A stretch of DNA of 43,284 nt from Hominisplanchenecus_A murintestinalis (GCF_943193015.1 NZ_CALPCM010000026.1:1-43284); one strand, 5' to 3'; positions 16,414 to 25,763 are shown, numbered from the stretch's first letter. Notes: generated by a model not told the origin, from the letters alone. Translations and numbers: made by a program.

Positions 16414-16428
16414 AAATCGTGTTATTCT
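16400..16428 (+). promoter_or_regulatory. Promoter of the HAD phosphatase operon
   Basis: -35 TTGTAA (16400-16405), 17-bp spacer, -10 TATTCT (16423-16428). It shares bases with the opposing ydcF promoter, so polymerase should not bind both at once. Confidence 0.5.
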
Positions 16429-16520
16429 AGTTCAGGAGAAAAAAGGGGCAGGTTTCCCAGCGTCTGGTACAGGCTTGGCAGAGCCGTTATGTGAGAATGA
16501 AAGGAATGGAGAATGCGTGT

Positions 16521-17207
16521 ATGTATAAAGCAGGGATTTTTGACTTAGACGGGACATTGGCGGATACGGTGGACTCTATGGCATATTCAGCAAACCTGGC
16601 GCTTCGTGAACTGGGGCTTTTGGAGCAGCCGGCGGAGCGTTTCAAAACCTTTGCGGGGGATGGCGCAGAAGAGTTAATCAGGCGCTGTCTGAGAGCCGGA
16701 GGAGATGAAACATGCAGCAAATTTGAGGAAATGCAGCGGCTGTACCGGAGATATTTTGGCGAGAACTGTATGTATCATGTACAGCTTTATGACGGAATCC
16801 TTCATCTTCTGGAAACGATGAAGCAGAAGGGAATGAAGCTCGCCGTGCTTTCCAATAAGCCCAATGCCCAGGCGGTGGATGTTGTAGAGAAGCTTTTTGG
16901 AAAGGGACATTTTGATTATGTACAGGGGCAGACAGAAGAGATTCCCAGAAAGCCAAGCCCTGTAGGGGCATTGCATATTGCAGAATACTTTGGCGTGGAA
17001 AGGTCAGAATGTCTTTATATAGGAGATACGGACACGGATATGCAGACCGGAACAGCAGCAGGGATGTTTACAATCGGCGTGCTGTGGGGATTCCGAAGCA
17101 GAGAAGAGCTTGAGGAAAACCGCGCAGATTGGATTGCGGGGCATCCTTCGGAGATAGAGAGTTTTCTAAGGCGGCGCTGCAAATGCGTCAGGAAGGGGGA
17201 AGTATGA
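16521..17207 (+). CDS. HAD-family phosphatase (phosphoglycolate phosphatase-like)
   Basis: A 228-residue HAD hydrolase. Motif I is 'IFDLDGTLADTV' with nucleophile Asp, motif II 'LAVLSNKP', the motif III Lys lies in 'EIPRKPSP', and motif IV 'YIGDTDTDMQTG'. The helical cap between motifs I and II places it with the Gph/PpaX group (phosphoglycolate or pyrophosphate phosphatases), but the substrate cannot be read. Start ATG 16521 has GGAG nine bases upstream; ATG 16506 is an alternative. Its stop overlaps the next HAD gene start by 4 bp (ATGA). Confidence 0.85.
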   Translation: MYKAGIFDLDGTLADTVDSMAYSANLALRELGLLEQPAERFKTFAGDGAEELIRRCLRAGGDETCSKFEEMQRLYRRYFGENCMYHVQLYDGILHLLETMKQKGMKLAVLSNKPNAQAVDVVEKLFGKGHFDYVQGQTEEIPRKPSPVGALHIAEYFGVERSECLYIGDTDTDMQTGTAAGMFTIGVLWGFRSREELEENRADWIAGHPSEIESFLRRRCKCVRKGEV

Positions 17208-17992
17208 TAAAATTGATTGCATCGGATATTGACGGGACGCTGTTGGAAGAAGGAACAGATGGAATAAACCCGGAGATTTTTACCGTGATTAGAGAGCTGA
17301 AGAAAAAAGGCATTGTTTTTGCGGCGGCAAGCGGACGGGAATATGCCAGTCTGAGAAGGCTGTTTCAGCCTGTGAAGGACGATATTTATTTTATTGCAGA
17401 CAATGGAGCGAGCGTTATGTATGGCGGAGAAGAAATCTATGCCACGCTTATGGACAGGGGACTTCTGGAGGAAGTGGTGAAGAAAATCAGGACGCTTCCG
17501 GGCTGCTACAGCGTCATATCCACCCGAAAGGGGGAATGCTATTTAGAACAGGAAAGTGAAGAACTGGATGATTTTCTGATAAATGGCTATCATTATGATG
17601 TACATCATGTGGACGATGTGCTGAAAGCCCCGATTGAGATTATCAAATGTGCGGTTTACAAAAAGCATGGTATCCAGGAGCTTGCGCCGGAATTTCTTGA
17701 GAAGTATAAGAACAGGCTGAATGTGGCGATTGCAGGAGATATTTGGCTGGATTTTATGAACCTGGAATCAGACAAAGGAAATGCTTTGAAGAAACTTCAG
17801 GAGAAACTTCATATTCTGCCGGAAGAGACGATGGCGTTTGGAGACAATATGAACGATATCGGTATGCTGCGTGCAGCGGGAGAGAGCTACGCGGTGGAAA
17901 ATGCGGCCCAGGCTGTGAAAGAAACGGCAAGGTATACTGCCGGGAAGCATACAGAGGACGGCGTGCTGAACGTATTGAGAAAATTGTTGTAA
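17204..17992 (+). CDS. Cof-type HAD-IIB phosphatase
   Basis: A 262-residue HAD phosphatase of the Cof subfamily: motif I 'LIASDIDGTLLEEG', motif II 'AAASGRE', motif IV 'FGDNMNDIGML'. These enzymes dephosphorylate sugar phosphates or flavin/PLP-type cofactors; the specific substrate is open. Start ATG 17204 overlaps the previous stop by 4 bp with GGGGGAAG upstream, so the pair is translationally coupled. The frame is open back to 17129, but the motif dictates the later start. Confidence 0.88.
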   Translation: MIKLIASDIDGTLLEEGTDGINPEIFTVIRELKKKGIVFAAASGREYASLRRLFQPVKDDIYFIADNGASVMYGGEEIYATLMDRGLLEEVVKKIRTLPGCYSVISTRKGECYLEQESEELDDFLINGYHYDVHHVDDVLKAPIEIIKCAVYKKHGIQELAPEFLEKYKNRLNVAIAGDIWLDFMNLESDKGNALKKLQEKLHILPEETMAFGDNMNDIGMLRAAGESYAVENAAQAVKETARYTAGKHTEDGVLNVLRKLL

Positions 17993-18018
17993 GATTTTAC
18001 ATGACGGGAGGAAAAGGG

Positions 18019-18276
18019 ATGTTTAGCAAAGAATGTGTGGAAACTTTTTTAAAGAATCAGCTTCAGCTTTTTGATGAAAAAGTAGTAGAGAATGAGGAGG
18101 AAGCAGAAGAATTTTTGGAGGATAACCTGGCAGTTGTATTGAATTCGCTGAAAGAAGTACGTGAGTATTTTGAGGAGAGCGGTATGGACGTGTCCGGATT
18201 ATCAAAGAAAGAATTGGAAGAAACCTCGGAAGTGTTTAAGCTGCCGAGCGGAAAATATCTGGTGGTGGAAGCGTAG
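18019..18276 (+). CDS. Small acidic protein of unknown function
   Basis: An 85-residue protein, MFSKECVETFLKNQ..., rich in Glu (a run of 'ENEEEAEEFLEDN' around the middle) and ending 'FKLPSGKYLVVEA'. No signal or membrane helix. I do not recognise the family. It follows the Cof-type phosphatase by 26 bp with GGGAGG before ATG 18019, so it is probably the last gene of that operon. A terminator overlaps its stop codon. Confidence 0.6.
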   Translation: MFSKECVETFLKNQLQLFDEKVVENEEEAEEFLEDNLAVVLNSLKEVREYFEESGMDVSGLSKKELEETSEVFKLPSGKYLVVEA

Positions 18277-18292
18277 CTTCCGCCGCCTTTTT
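18261..18292 (+). terminator. Terminator overlapping the 3' end of the small acidic protein gene
   Basis: GGTGGTGGAAGC (18261-18272), loop GTA, GCTTCCGCCGCC (18276-18287), then TTTTT. The 12-bp stem has two wobble pairs. The stop codon TAG (18274-18276) lies in the loop. Confidence 0.8.
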
Positions 18293-18303
18293 CGTAACAG
18301 TGT

Positions 18304-19023
18304 TTACAGCGCCGCGCAGTACTGTGCGATACCCGCGAGAATCAGCAGATGCGCAGGGTAAAACAGATAGAAGAAATATTTCATGGACAGTCCGCGTTTT
18401 CCATTGTAAGCCAGGATGGGAAGAAAGGCGATAGGGGCTGTCGTCTCCCAGCTAAAAGCCAGTGCTCCGGCAATACACTGCATTTTTCTGTCATAGCGAA
18501 GAAAATATAGGAGTTCAATCAGAAAAACACCTTTATATCCGTAGTCTGTCTTAAGGACATAGCCTGCGCCTAGACCGAGAGCGAAAATGAGGCCCTGCAG
18601 CCATATGTTTTTGGAGAAATAAGAGGCCGCCATCATCACCAGGAGCCCAATGAGCAGTGTGAAAAATACGTTTTGGGCGCGGAAATCCACAGCATTTCCC
18701 CGAACCGCCCAATCAAATGGAATTTCGGAAATGAAGGCAAAAAGCAGAAGCCGTAAGGCATACTTTTTGGAATCTTTCGTATGTAAAAATCCCTCAACTA
18801 AAAGAAAACAAAAGATAGGAAACGCCGGACGTCCGATTAGGCGCAGAACTCTGTCAACGGCACGGATTTTGTCAAAAAGGGCGGCGTCATTTTTGACCCA
18901 GGCAGAAGCAAGGAGTCCGCGTTCTAAGACAGCGGCTCCGATATGGTCGATCAGCATACTTAGGATTGCGATGATTTTTAACGTGCTGCCTGAGATACCG
19001 GAAAACTTTTGTTCAGGTTTCAT
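18304..19023 (-). CDS. TraX-family membrane protein
   Basis: A 239-residue polytopic membrane protein. The start 'STLKIIAILSMLIDHIGAAV' and 'LRLIGRPAFPIFCFLLVEGF' are the TraX signature; several more hydrophobic helices follow. TraX was named for F-pilin N-acetylation, but chromosomal homologues are common in clostridia and their job is unclear. Acyl transfer to surface polymers is a reasonable guess. It stands alone, convergent with the HAD operon, with AAGGA 10 bases before the start. Confidence 0.85.
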   Translation of the reverse strand: MKPEQKFSGISGSTLKIIAILSMLIDHIGAAVLERGLLASAWVKNDAALFDKIRAVDRVLRLIGRPAFPIFCFLLVEGFLHTKDSKKYALRLLLFAFISEIPFDWAVRGNAVDFRAQNVFFTLLIGLLVMMAASYFSKNIWLQGLIFALGLGAGYVLKTDYGYKGVFLIELLYFLRYDRKMQCIAGALAFSWETTAPIAFLPILAYNGKRGLSMKYFFYLFYPAHLLILAGIAQYCAAL

Positions 19024-19235
19024 GGATGTAAGTTCCTTTCAATGTTTACAGCCAGTATAACGAAAAGGACTGCGCATGTAAAGGGGGATACATATTCTTG
19101 AGGATGTGGCAGAAGCCGCTCTTGTGGAATGGAGTGAAATGTGATAAGCTAAGACTTGAATTTGGAAAAGGAGGCATCCGGGGCGGCGCGCTGTTCCGGA
19201 AAAGCGCTAAAATGTGATGAAACGAGGATAAAAAG

Positions 19236-20636
19236 ATGGCACAGTTATGGGGCGGCCGTTTTACGAAGGAGACGGATCAGCTGGTTTATAATTTTAACGC
19301 ATCAATTTCATTTGATAAGAAATTTTACAGGCAGGATATTGAGGGAAGCAGGGCACATGTGACGATGCTGGCAAAGCAGGGAATTCTGACAGAAGAAGAA
19401 AAGGAGCAGATTCTGGGAGGGCTTTACAGCATACTCCGGGATGTGGAGAATGGGACGTTGGAAATTACAGACGCCTATGAGGATATCCACAGCTTTGTGG
19501 AGGCAAATCTGATAGACAGGATTGGCGATGCGGGAAAGAAGCTTCACACAGGACGGAGCAGGAACGACCAGGTGGCGCTGGATATGAAGCTGTATACGCG
19601 GGATGAGGTGAAAGAGCTGGACGGGCTTTTGAAGGAGCTGCTGTCTACCTTGCTGCATATCATGGAAGAGAACCTGGATACTTATATGCCGGGATTCACG
19701 CATCTGCAGAAAGCCCAGCCGATTACCCTGGCGCACCATGCCGGGGCTTATTTTGAGATGTTTAAGCGGGACAGGCAGAGGCTGGCGGATATTTATAAGC
19801 GGATGAATTTCTGTCCTCTTGGTTCCGGAGCGCTGGCCGGTACGACGTATCCGCTGGATCGGGAGTATACGGCTGAACTGTTAGGCTTTGACGGCCCGAC
19901 GCTGAACAGCATGGATTCCGTGGCAGACAGGGATTATCTGATAGAGCTGCTTTCAGCGCTGTCCACGATCATGATGCATTTGAGCCGGTTTTCGGAGGAA
20001 ATCATCATCTGGAACAGCAATGAATACCAATTTGTGGAGCTGGATGATACTTATAGTACGGGAAGCAGCATTATGCCGCAGAAGAAAAATCCGGATATTG
20101 CAGAACTGGTGAGGGGAAAGACGGGGCGTGTGTATGGGGCGCTGATGTCCCTGCTTACGACCATGAAAGGGCTGCCTTTGGCATACAATAAGGATATGCA
20201 GGAGGATAAGGAGCTGACGTTTGACGCGATCGATACGGTAAAGGGCTGCATTTCGCTGTTTCATGGAATGATTGCGACGATGAAGGTGAATAAAAAACAG
20301 ATGGAAAGCAGCGCGAAAAATGGGTTTACCAATGCGACAGATGCCGCGGATTACCTGGTAAATAAGGGCGTGCCTTTCCGGGACGCACATGGAATCGTGG
20401 GACAGCTGGTGCTGCATTGTATCGGAAAAGATATTTCGCTGGACGATATGACATTGGAAGAATATAAGTCCATCAGCCCCGTATTTGAGGAAGACATCTA
20501 TGAAGCTATCAGCATGAAAACCTGTGTGGAGAAGCGTACGACGATTGGCGCGCCGGGGGAGGATGCTATGAAGCGGGTAATTGTGCGGAACCAGGCATAT
20601 CTGGAGAATGAAGGCAGCGGGGAGATGTTTGCGTAG
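19236..20636 (+). CDS. argH: Argininosuccinate lyase
   Basis: A 466-residue enzyme that splits argininosuccinate into arginine and fumarate, the last step of arginine synthesis. The fumarase/aspartase superfamily signature is 'GSSIMPQKKNPDIAELVRGK' (the mobile loop with catalytic Ser), preceded by 'TGRSRNDQVALD' and 'HLQKAQPITLAHH'. Length and start (MAQLWGGRFTKETDQLVYNF) match the family. No other arg genes are adjacent, so it is probably expressed alone. Confidence 0.96.
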   Translation: MAQLWGGRFTKETDQLVYNFNASISFDKKFYRQDIEGSRAHVTMLAKQGILTEEEKEQILGGLYSILRDVENGTLEITDAYEDIHSFVEANLIDRIGDAGKKLHTGRSRNDQVALDMKLYTRDEVKELDGLLKELLSTLLHIMEENLDTYMPGFTHLQKAQPITLAHHAGAYFEMFKRDRQRLADIYKRMNFCPLGSGALAGTTYPLDREYTAELLGFDGPTLNSMDSVADRDYLIELLSALSTIMMHLSRFSEEIIIWNSNEYQFVELDDTYSTGSSIMPQKKNPDIAELVRGKTGRVYGALMSLLTTMKGLPLAYNKDMQEDKELTFDAIDTVKGCISLFHGMIATMKVNKKQMESSAKNGFTNATDAADYLVNKGVPFRDAHGIVGQLVLHCIGKDISLDDMTLEEYKSISPVFEEDIYEAISMKTCVEKRTTIGAPGEDAMKRVIVRNQAYLENEGSGEMFA

Positions 20637-20697
20637 ATTTGTGCATAGATTGCATAAAGCTTGTGGAAACGATGATGGAAACCGTAACAAAAACCTC

Positions 20698-20726
20698 TTG
20701 ATTTTTGCGGGAAAATAGTATAGTAT
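20698..20726 (+). promoter_or_regulatory. Likely promoter of asd
   Basis: -35 TTGATT (20698-20703), 17-bp spacer, -10 TAGTAT (20721-20726). The leader to the asd start contains a TGTGCG/CGCACA inverted repeat but no recognisable lysine riboswitch. Confidence 0.5.
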
Positions 20727-20810
20727 ATTCCAAGAAAAGACAGATGTGCGCGAAGCGGAGACAAAAATTGCCGCACGCACAGGGCAGCAGGATATGAGGA
20801 GGATGGAAAA

Positions 20811-21896
20811 ATGGATAAAAAATTGAAAGTAGGTATTTTAGGAGCTACCGGGATGGTGGGGCAGAGATTTATTTCCCTGCTGGAAAATCATCCGTGGTTT
20901 GAGGTTGTTACTCTGGCGGCGAGCCCGAGAAGTGCGGGAAAGACTTATGAGGAGGCTGTGGGCGGCAGATGGAAGATGACTGCCCCGATGCCTGAGGCGG
21001 TAAAGAATATCGTCGTTATGAATGTAAATGAAGTAGATAAAGTGGCTTCCGGTGTTGATTTTGTATTTTCAGCGGTGGATATGTCAAAGGATGAGATAAA
21101 GAAAATCGAGGAAGAGTACGCGAAGACAGAAACTCCGGTAGTTTCCAACAACAGCGCCCACAGATGGACGCCGGATGTACCGATGGTAGTGCCGGAGATT
21201 AACCCGGAGCATTTTGAAGTGATTGAGTTCCAGAAGAAACGCCTGGGAACAAAAAGAGGTTTTATTGCGGTGAAGCCGAACTGTTCTATCCAGAGTTATG
21301 CGCCGGTACTGACGGCGTGGAAAGAGTTTGAGCCCTATGAGGTGGTAGCGACTACGTATCAGGCGATTTCAGGAGCAGGAAAGACATTCAAAGACTGGCC
21401 GGAAATGGTGGAGAATATTATCCCATATATCGGCGGGGAGGAAGAGAAAAGCGAGATGGAGCCGCTGAGGCTTTGGGGAAAGATTGAAGATGGCGTGATT
21501 AAGCCTGCAAAGTCTCCGGTTATCACCTGCCAGTGTATCCGTGTCCCGGTACTGAACGGGCATACGGCGGCTGTATTTGTGAAATTCAAAAAGAAACCTA
21601 CGAAAGAGCAGTTAATCCGGAAGCTTGCAGAGTTCAAAGGCCTGCCTCAGGAACTGGAGCTGCCAAGCGCGCCGAAGCAGTTTATTAAGTATATGGAAGA
21701 GGACAATAGGCCGCAGGTGCAGCTTGATGTAGATTATGAAAACGGAATGGGAGTTACCGTGGGAAGAATCCGTGAGGATAAGGTTTATGATTTTAAATTT
21801 GTGGGGCTTTCCCACAATACTGTCAGGGGCGCGGCAGGCGGCGCCGTACTGTGTGCAGAGACGCTGACAGCGAAAGGATATATTAAGGCAAAATAG
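20811..21896 (+). CDS. asd: Aspartate-semialdehyde dehydrogenase
   Basis: A 361-residue NADPH-dependent enzyme making aspartate semialdehyde for lysine, diaminopimelate, threonine and methionine synthesis. The nucleotide-binding motif is 'VGILGATGMVGQRF', the catalytic Cys lies in 'VKPNCSIQSY', and 'TTYQAISGAGKTF' and 'LSHNTVRGAAGGA' are conserved. The overall form fits the archaeal/fungal-type ASADH clade found in many clostridia. GAGGAGGA precedes the start. It is monocistronic, with a terminator-like structure at 21914-21973. Confidence 0.95.
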   Translation: MDKKLKVGILGATGMVGQRFISLLENHPWFEVVTLAASPRSAGKTYEEAVGGRWKMTAPMPEAVKNIVVMNVNEVDKVASGVDFVFSAVDMSKDEIKKIEEEYAKTETPVVSNNSAHRWTPDVPMVVPEINPEHFEVIEFQKKRLGTKRGFIAVKPNCSIQSYAPVLTAWKEFEPYEVVATTYQAISGAGKTFKDWPEMVENIIPYIGGEEEKSEMEPLRLWGKIEDGVIKPAKSPVITCQCIRVPVLNGHTAAVFVKFKKKPTKEQLIRKLAEFKGLPQELELPSAPKQFIKYMEEDNRPQVQLDVDYENGMGVTVGRIREDKVYDFKFVGLSHNTVRGAAGGAVLCAETLTAKGYIKAK

Positions 21897-21913
21897 AGTT
21901 TTTGAAATAAAGA

Positions 21914-21973
21914 GGCTGCTGCGATTTTAAGGGCGGCGGGCCAAAGACCGGCCTGCTCCGGCGGCAGCCATTT
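21914..21973 (+). terminator. Nested hairpin terminator after asd
   Basis: Outer stem GGCTGCTGC (21914-21922) with GCGGCAGCC (21961-21969), one wobble pair, followed by ATTTT. An inner stem GCGGGCC (21936-21942) with GGCCTGC (21950-21956) folds within it. Confidence 0.6.
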
Positions 21974-22066
21974 TGCCGTATGCGGACACGTAACGATTCG
22001 GGGGTTTGCCGGGACAGTTATGTGTATATATGCTTTATATTATGGAAAACAAGGGCTGTAAGATAA

Positions 22067-22951
22067 ATGATAAGAGTGAAGAATTTGACAAAAGATTACG
22101 GAGGACGGAAGGGAATCTTTGATTTGTCGTTTGAAGTAGAGAACGGGGAAGTGTTTGGGCTGCTCGGACCGGAAGGCGCAGGGAAAACTACAGTCATCAG
22201 CCAGCTTTTGGGATTTGCTTCAGCCAGCCGTGGACGGTGCTTTATTAACGGAAAGAGCTGCCATACCAGGTCGGCGGAAATTATGGAATTTACAGGATAT
22301 CTGCCGGAAGAGATTTCCCTGCCGGAAGATATGACGGGGCTTGCATTTGTGCGTTTTATGGCAGAGATAAAAGGGATTAAAAGTATTGAGAGGGCACAGC
22401 AGGTCGCGGAACGTTTTGAGCTGGATTTGGATGAGCGTATCCGAAAAATGTCCAGGAGAACAAGGAAAAAAGTAGGGATTGTGTGTGCTTTTATGCATGA
22501 TCCGGCGGTGATTCTGCTGGATGAGCCAATGGGCGGGCTGGATGCATTGATGCAGGGGCGGCTCAACGATCTGATTCTGGAAGAGAAAGGCAAGGGAAAG
22601 ACAATTCTTTTTGCGTCCCATACGTTTGAAGAAGTGGAGCGTATCTGCGACAGGGTTGGGATGATTAAGAAGGGGCTTATGGTGAATGTAGATGATATTG
22701 CGGGAATCCGCGCGGCTAAGAAGAAGTCCTATATTGTGAGTTTTGCCACAGACGAGGATGCCCAGCGTTTTGCCAGGGAGGGGTTTGAAGTGATAAGCCT
22801 CAGCGGACGGCAGATTACAGTCAGCCTGAAGGGAGAAATGATGCCGCTGGTAAAAGCGCTTGGAAGCTATCAGGTGGTGGGGCTGGAGACGGTGGCGCAG
22901 AGCCTGGAGGATGTGTTTATACATTTTTATGGAGGTGATACACGTGTTTAG
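22067..22951 (+). CDS. ABC transporter ATP-binding protein
   Basis: A 294-residue ATPase of an ABC-2 type exporter. Walker A is 'GPEGAGKTTVISQL', Walker B 'AVILLDEPMGGLDALMQ', and the H-loop is in 'LFASHTFEEVERI'. The signature motif is degenerate ('KMSRRTRKKVGIVCAF' where LSGGQ or SKGMRQK is usual). A C-terminal regulatory extension follows. The ribosome binding site is weak. The stop overlaps the permease start by 8 bp, so both form one exporter; the substrate is unknown. Confidence 0.9.
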   Translation: MIRVKNLTKDYGGRKGIFDLSFEVENGEVFGLLGPEGAGKTTVISQLLGFASASRGRCFINGKSCHTRSAEIMEFTGYLPEEISLPEDMTGLAFVRFMAEIKGIKSIERAQQVAERFELDLDERIRKMSRRTRKKVGIVCAFMHDPAVILLDEPMGGLDALMQGRLNDLILEEKGKGKTILFASHTFEEVERICDRVGMIKKGLMVNVDDIAGIRAAKKKSYIVSFATDEDAQRFAREGFEVISLSGRQITVSLKGEMMPLVKALGSYQVVGLETVAQSLEDVFIHFYGGDTRV

Positions 22952-23741
22952 CGCCCCTCTTTTGAAACGGACAATAAAGACGAGTGGAAAGCTATGGATG
23001 ATTTTCACGGGTATCTTAGTCCTACAGATGTTTCTGGTACTGAGTATGTTTGCTTCGGCGCCGGGAAACGGCCGTGTATTCCGTGGGATTCCTGCGGAAA
23101 TAGCGGCAGTGCTTGGAATAGATATGGGAGCGGATGCTTTAACTGCATATCTGGCGTCTCATTCGTTTGCTTTTTTTAATCCTCTTATTTCCATGATTTA
23201 CGGAAGTATTGCCGCGAACAGGCTGGTGGCGCAGAAGGTAGAGTCGGGTACTATGGTATATCTCCTGGCATCGCCAAATAAGAGAGAGCGTATCGCAGGA
23301 ACTCAGGCTGTTTTTCTGGCGGCGGGGCTTTTTGCGATGTTTTTGTGTACGACAGCGGCAGGGCTGGGCGCCTGCGCTGTATTTTTTCGGGGAAAGCTGG
23401 AGATAGTTCCGTTCTTGCTGTTGAATGCCGGAGGCTTCTGCCTGGCGTTCTGTCTGAGCGGTATCAGTTTCATGGCTTCCTGTATCAGTAATGATACCAG
23501 ATTTTCCCTGACAATTGGGGCGGGGATTCCGATGATTTTCCTGTTGATACGGATGCTGGCAAACCTGGGAGGAAGTCTGGAAGCATTGGAGTTTGCAACT
23601 ATGTTTACGTTATTTAATACTGCGGACGTCCTGGAAGAAAGCATGAGCGTTTTCTGGAAGTTTCCGCTTCTGGCAGTTGTGGGAGCGGTATTTTATCAGA
23701 TAGGGATGAAGCAGTTTGCAAAGAAAGACTTGCCGGTTTAG
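22944..23741 (+). CDS. ABC-2 type permease
   Basis: A 265-residue membrane protein with about six hydrophobic helices, e.g. 'WMIFTGILVLQMFLVLSMF', 'AVFLAAGLFAMFLCTTAAGL' and 'PLLAVVGAVFYQIGM'. It is the membrane partner of the preceding ATPase. I chose GTG 22944 because a strong GGAGGTGAT stands in front; ATG 22929 would have that same site inside the gene. The ABC-2 family includes drug, lantibiotic and lipid exporters; nothing narrows it further. Confidence 0.82.
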   Translation: MFSAPLLKRTIKTSGKLWMIFTGILVLQMFLVLSMFASAPGNGRVFRGIPAEIAAVLGIDMGADALTAYLASHSFAFFNPLISMIYGSIAANRLVAQKVESGTMVYLLASPNKRERIAGTQAVFLAAGLFAMFLCTTAAGLGACAVFFRGKLEIVPFLLLNAGGFCLAFCLSGISFMASCISNDTRFSLTIGAGIPMIFLLIRMLANLGGSLEALEFATMFTLFNTADVLEESMSVFWKFPLLAVVGAVFYQIGMKQFAKKDLPV

Positions 23742-23762
23742 CAGGCAGGCATGAGGTTTTGG

Positions 23763-25763
23763 ATGTCGAAAGCATTATATATAGCCGAAAAGCCCAGTGT
23801 GGCGCAGGAATTTGCAAAAGCACTGAAAAGGAATACATCCAGGCGGGATGGTTACCTGGAAGGTGAGGATGTGATTATTACCTGGTGCGTAGGGCATCTG
23901 GTGACAATGAGTTATCCTGAGATTTATGATCCCAAATATAAGCGGTGGAGCCTGGAAACGCTTCCTTTTATACCGGACAAATTTCTGTATGAGGTGATAC
24001 CGGGCGTTCAGAAGCAGTTTAAAATCGTAAGTGGGCTGCTGAACCGCAAGGATGTGGATACGATTTATGTGTGTACTGACTCCGGGCGCGAAGGTGAGTA
24101 TATTTACAGGCTGGTGGAGCAGGAGGCACAGGTAGAAGGAAAGCAGAGAAAGCGTGTGTGGATTGATTCCCAGACAGAAGAGGAAATCCTGCACGGAATA
24201 GAGACAGCGAAGGATTTGTCGGCATATGATAATCTGTCGGAAGCCGCTTATCTGCGGGCAAAAGAGGACTACTTGATGGGAATTAATTTTTCCCGCCTTC
24301 TGACACTAAAATACGGAAATCTGCTCTCGAACTGTATGGGCACGAAATACACAGTGATTTCCGTGGGACGTGTGATGAGCTGTGTGCTGGGCATGATTGT
24401 ACGGAGGGAAAGAGAAATCCGGCAGTTCGTAAAGACGCCTTTTTACCGTGTGCTGAATATATTAGATTATAACGGGAAAAATTTTGACGGGGAATTCCGG
24501 GCGGTGGAAGGCTCGGCCTATTTTCAGTCTCCAAAGCTTTATAAGGAAAATGGCTTTAAGGAGAAAAAGGACGCGGAAGAGCTGATAGAAAAGCTGTCTC
24601 AGGAGCCGCCTCTTAAAGCAAGGGTGAAATCTATTGAGCGGAAGAAGGAAAATAAAAATCCGCCGCTGCTGTATAATCTGGCAGAGCTGCAAAACGACTG
24701 TTCCCGGATGTTTAAAATCAGCCCTGATGAAACGCTGCGTATTGTGCAGGAACTTTATGAAAAAAAGCTGGTGACTTATCCAAGGACGGACGCCAGGGTG
24801 CTTTCTACCGCGGTGGCAAAGGAAATCCATAAGAATATCGGGGGGCTGAAAGGCATACCTTGGGCAGAGGGCTTTGCAGAGGAAGTGCTGGAGGCGGGCA
24901 CGCATAAGAAAATAGCGTCTACCCGCTATGTAAATGATAAACAGATTACTGACCACTATGCAATCATTCCTACGGGGCAGGGGCTCGGGGCGCTGCGATC
25001 TCTGTCAGAGCGTTCGGTGGGTGTGTACCAGGCAGTAGTGAGGAGGTTTTTGAGCATTTTTTATCCGGCTGCGGTTTATCAGAAAGTGAGTCTGGTGACG
25101 GAGATGTCGGGGGAAGCTTTTTTCAGCAGCTTTAAAGTGTTGGTTTCTGAGGGCTATCTGAAAGTGGTAGGCATACCGAAGGAGAGCAAAAAGAAGGACG
25201 AAGAAGCGGAAGTAAAAGCGGACGCGGCGTTTATTGAGGCTCTGAAAAATCTGAAAAAGGGGATGGAGCTTCCGGTAGAAGCGCTGCAGATAAAGGAAAG
25301 CGAGACTTCTCCGCCCAAACGGTACAATTCCGGTTCGATGATTCTGGCAATGGAAAACGCAGGGCAGCTGATAGAGGACGAAGAGCTGCGGGCGCAGATA
25401 AAAGGAAGCGGTATCGGAACGAGCGCGACCCGGGCAGAAATTCTCAAAAAGCTTGTGGCGAATAAGTATATCGCCCTAAATAAAAAGACTCAGATTCTGA
25501 ACCCTACGCTTCTGGGGGAGATGATTTACGAGGTAGTGAACGCGTCGATAAAATCCCTGTTGAATCCAGAGCTGACGGCAAGCTGGGAGAAAGGGCTTAC
25601 TTATGTGGCGGAAGGAGAAATTACTCCGGATGAATATATGGAGAAGCTTACGGGCTTCATCCGGGGAAGGACTGCGAATGTGCTGCAAAATAACCATAGT
25701 TATGTGCTGCGCAATAATTTCCGTGTTGCCGCAGAATTTTATAAGAAAGGGGCGAAAAAATGA
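23763..25763 (+). CDS. topB: DNA topoisomerase III
   Basis: A 666-residue type IA topoisomerase. The Toprim domain starts the protein ('ALYIAEKPSVAQEFAKAL') with acidic residues in 'VCTDSGREGEYIYR', and the active-site Tyr339 is in 'KLVTYPRTDARVLS'. There are no C-terminal zinc fingers, as usual for TopB. It relaxes and decatenates DNA by single-strand passage. Start ATG 23763 has GAGG upstream. topB is sometimes carried by conjugative elements, but nothing else here suggests one, so it is likely the housekeeping copy. It overlaps the next gene by 4 bp. Confidence 0.92.
   Translation: MSKALYIAEKPSVAQEFAKALKRNTSRRDGYLEGEDVIITWCVGHLVTMSYPEIYDPKYKRWSLETLPFIPDKFLYEVIPGVQKQFKIVSGLLNRKDVDTIYVCTDSGREGEYIYRLVEQEAQVEGKQRKRVWIDSQTEEEILHGIETAKDLSAYDNLSEAAYLRAKEDYLMGINFSRLLTLKYGNLLSNCMGTKYTVISVGRVMSCVLGMIVRREREIRQFVKTPFYRVLNILDYNGKNFDGEFRAVEGSAYFQSPKLYKENGFKEKKDAEELIEKLSQEPPLKARVKSIERKKENKNPPLLYNLAELQNDCSRMFKISPDETLRIVQELYEKKLVTYPRTDARVLSTAVAKEIHKNIGGLKGIPWAEGFAEEVLEAGTHKKIASTRYVNDKQITDHYAIIPTGQGLGALRSLSERSVGVYQAVVRRFLSIFYPAAVYQKVSLVTEMSGEAFFSSFKVLVSEGYLKVVGIPKESKKKDEEAEVKADAAFIEALKNLKKGMELPVEALQIKESETSPPKRYNSGSMILAMENAGQLIEDEELRAQIKGSGIGTSATRAEILKKLVANKYIALNKKTQILNPTLLGEMIYEVVNASIKSLLNPELTASWEKGLTYVAEGEITPDEYMEKLTGFIRGRTANVLQNNHSYVLRNNFRVAAEFYKKGAKK

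Noticed and set aside
18304..19023. TraX-family gene as evidence of a plasmid transfer region
   Set aside because: No other transfer genes present; chromosomal TraX homologues are common in clostridia.
19953..20780. 275-codon minus-strand frame antisense to argH
   Set aside because: argH is unmistakable on the plus strand; the frame is a product of its codon usage.
20637..20810. Lysine riboswitch upstream of asd
   Set aside because: The leader is short and lacks the conserved L-box helices; only a small inverted repeat is present.
23763..25763. topB as a marker of an integrated conjugative element
   Set aside because: No relaxase, coupling protein, secretion or replication genes nearby; neighbours are chromosomal.
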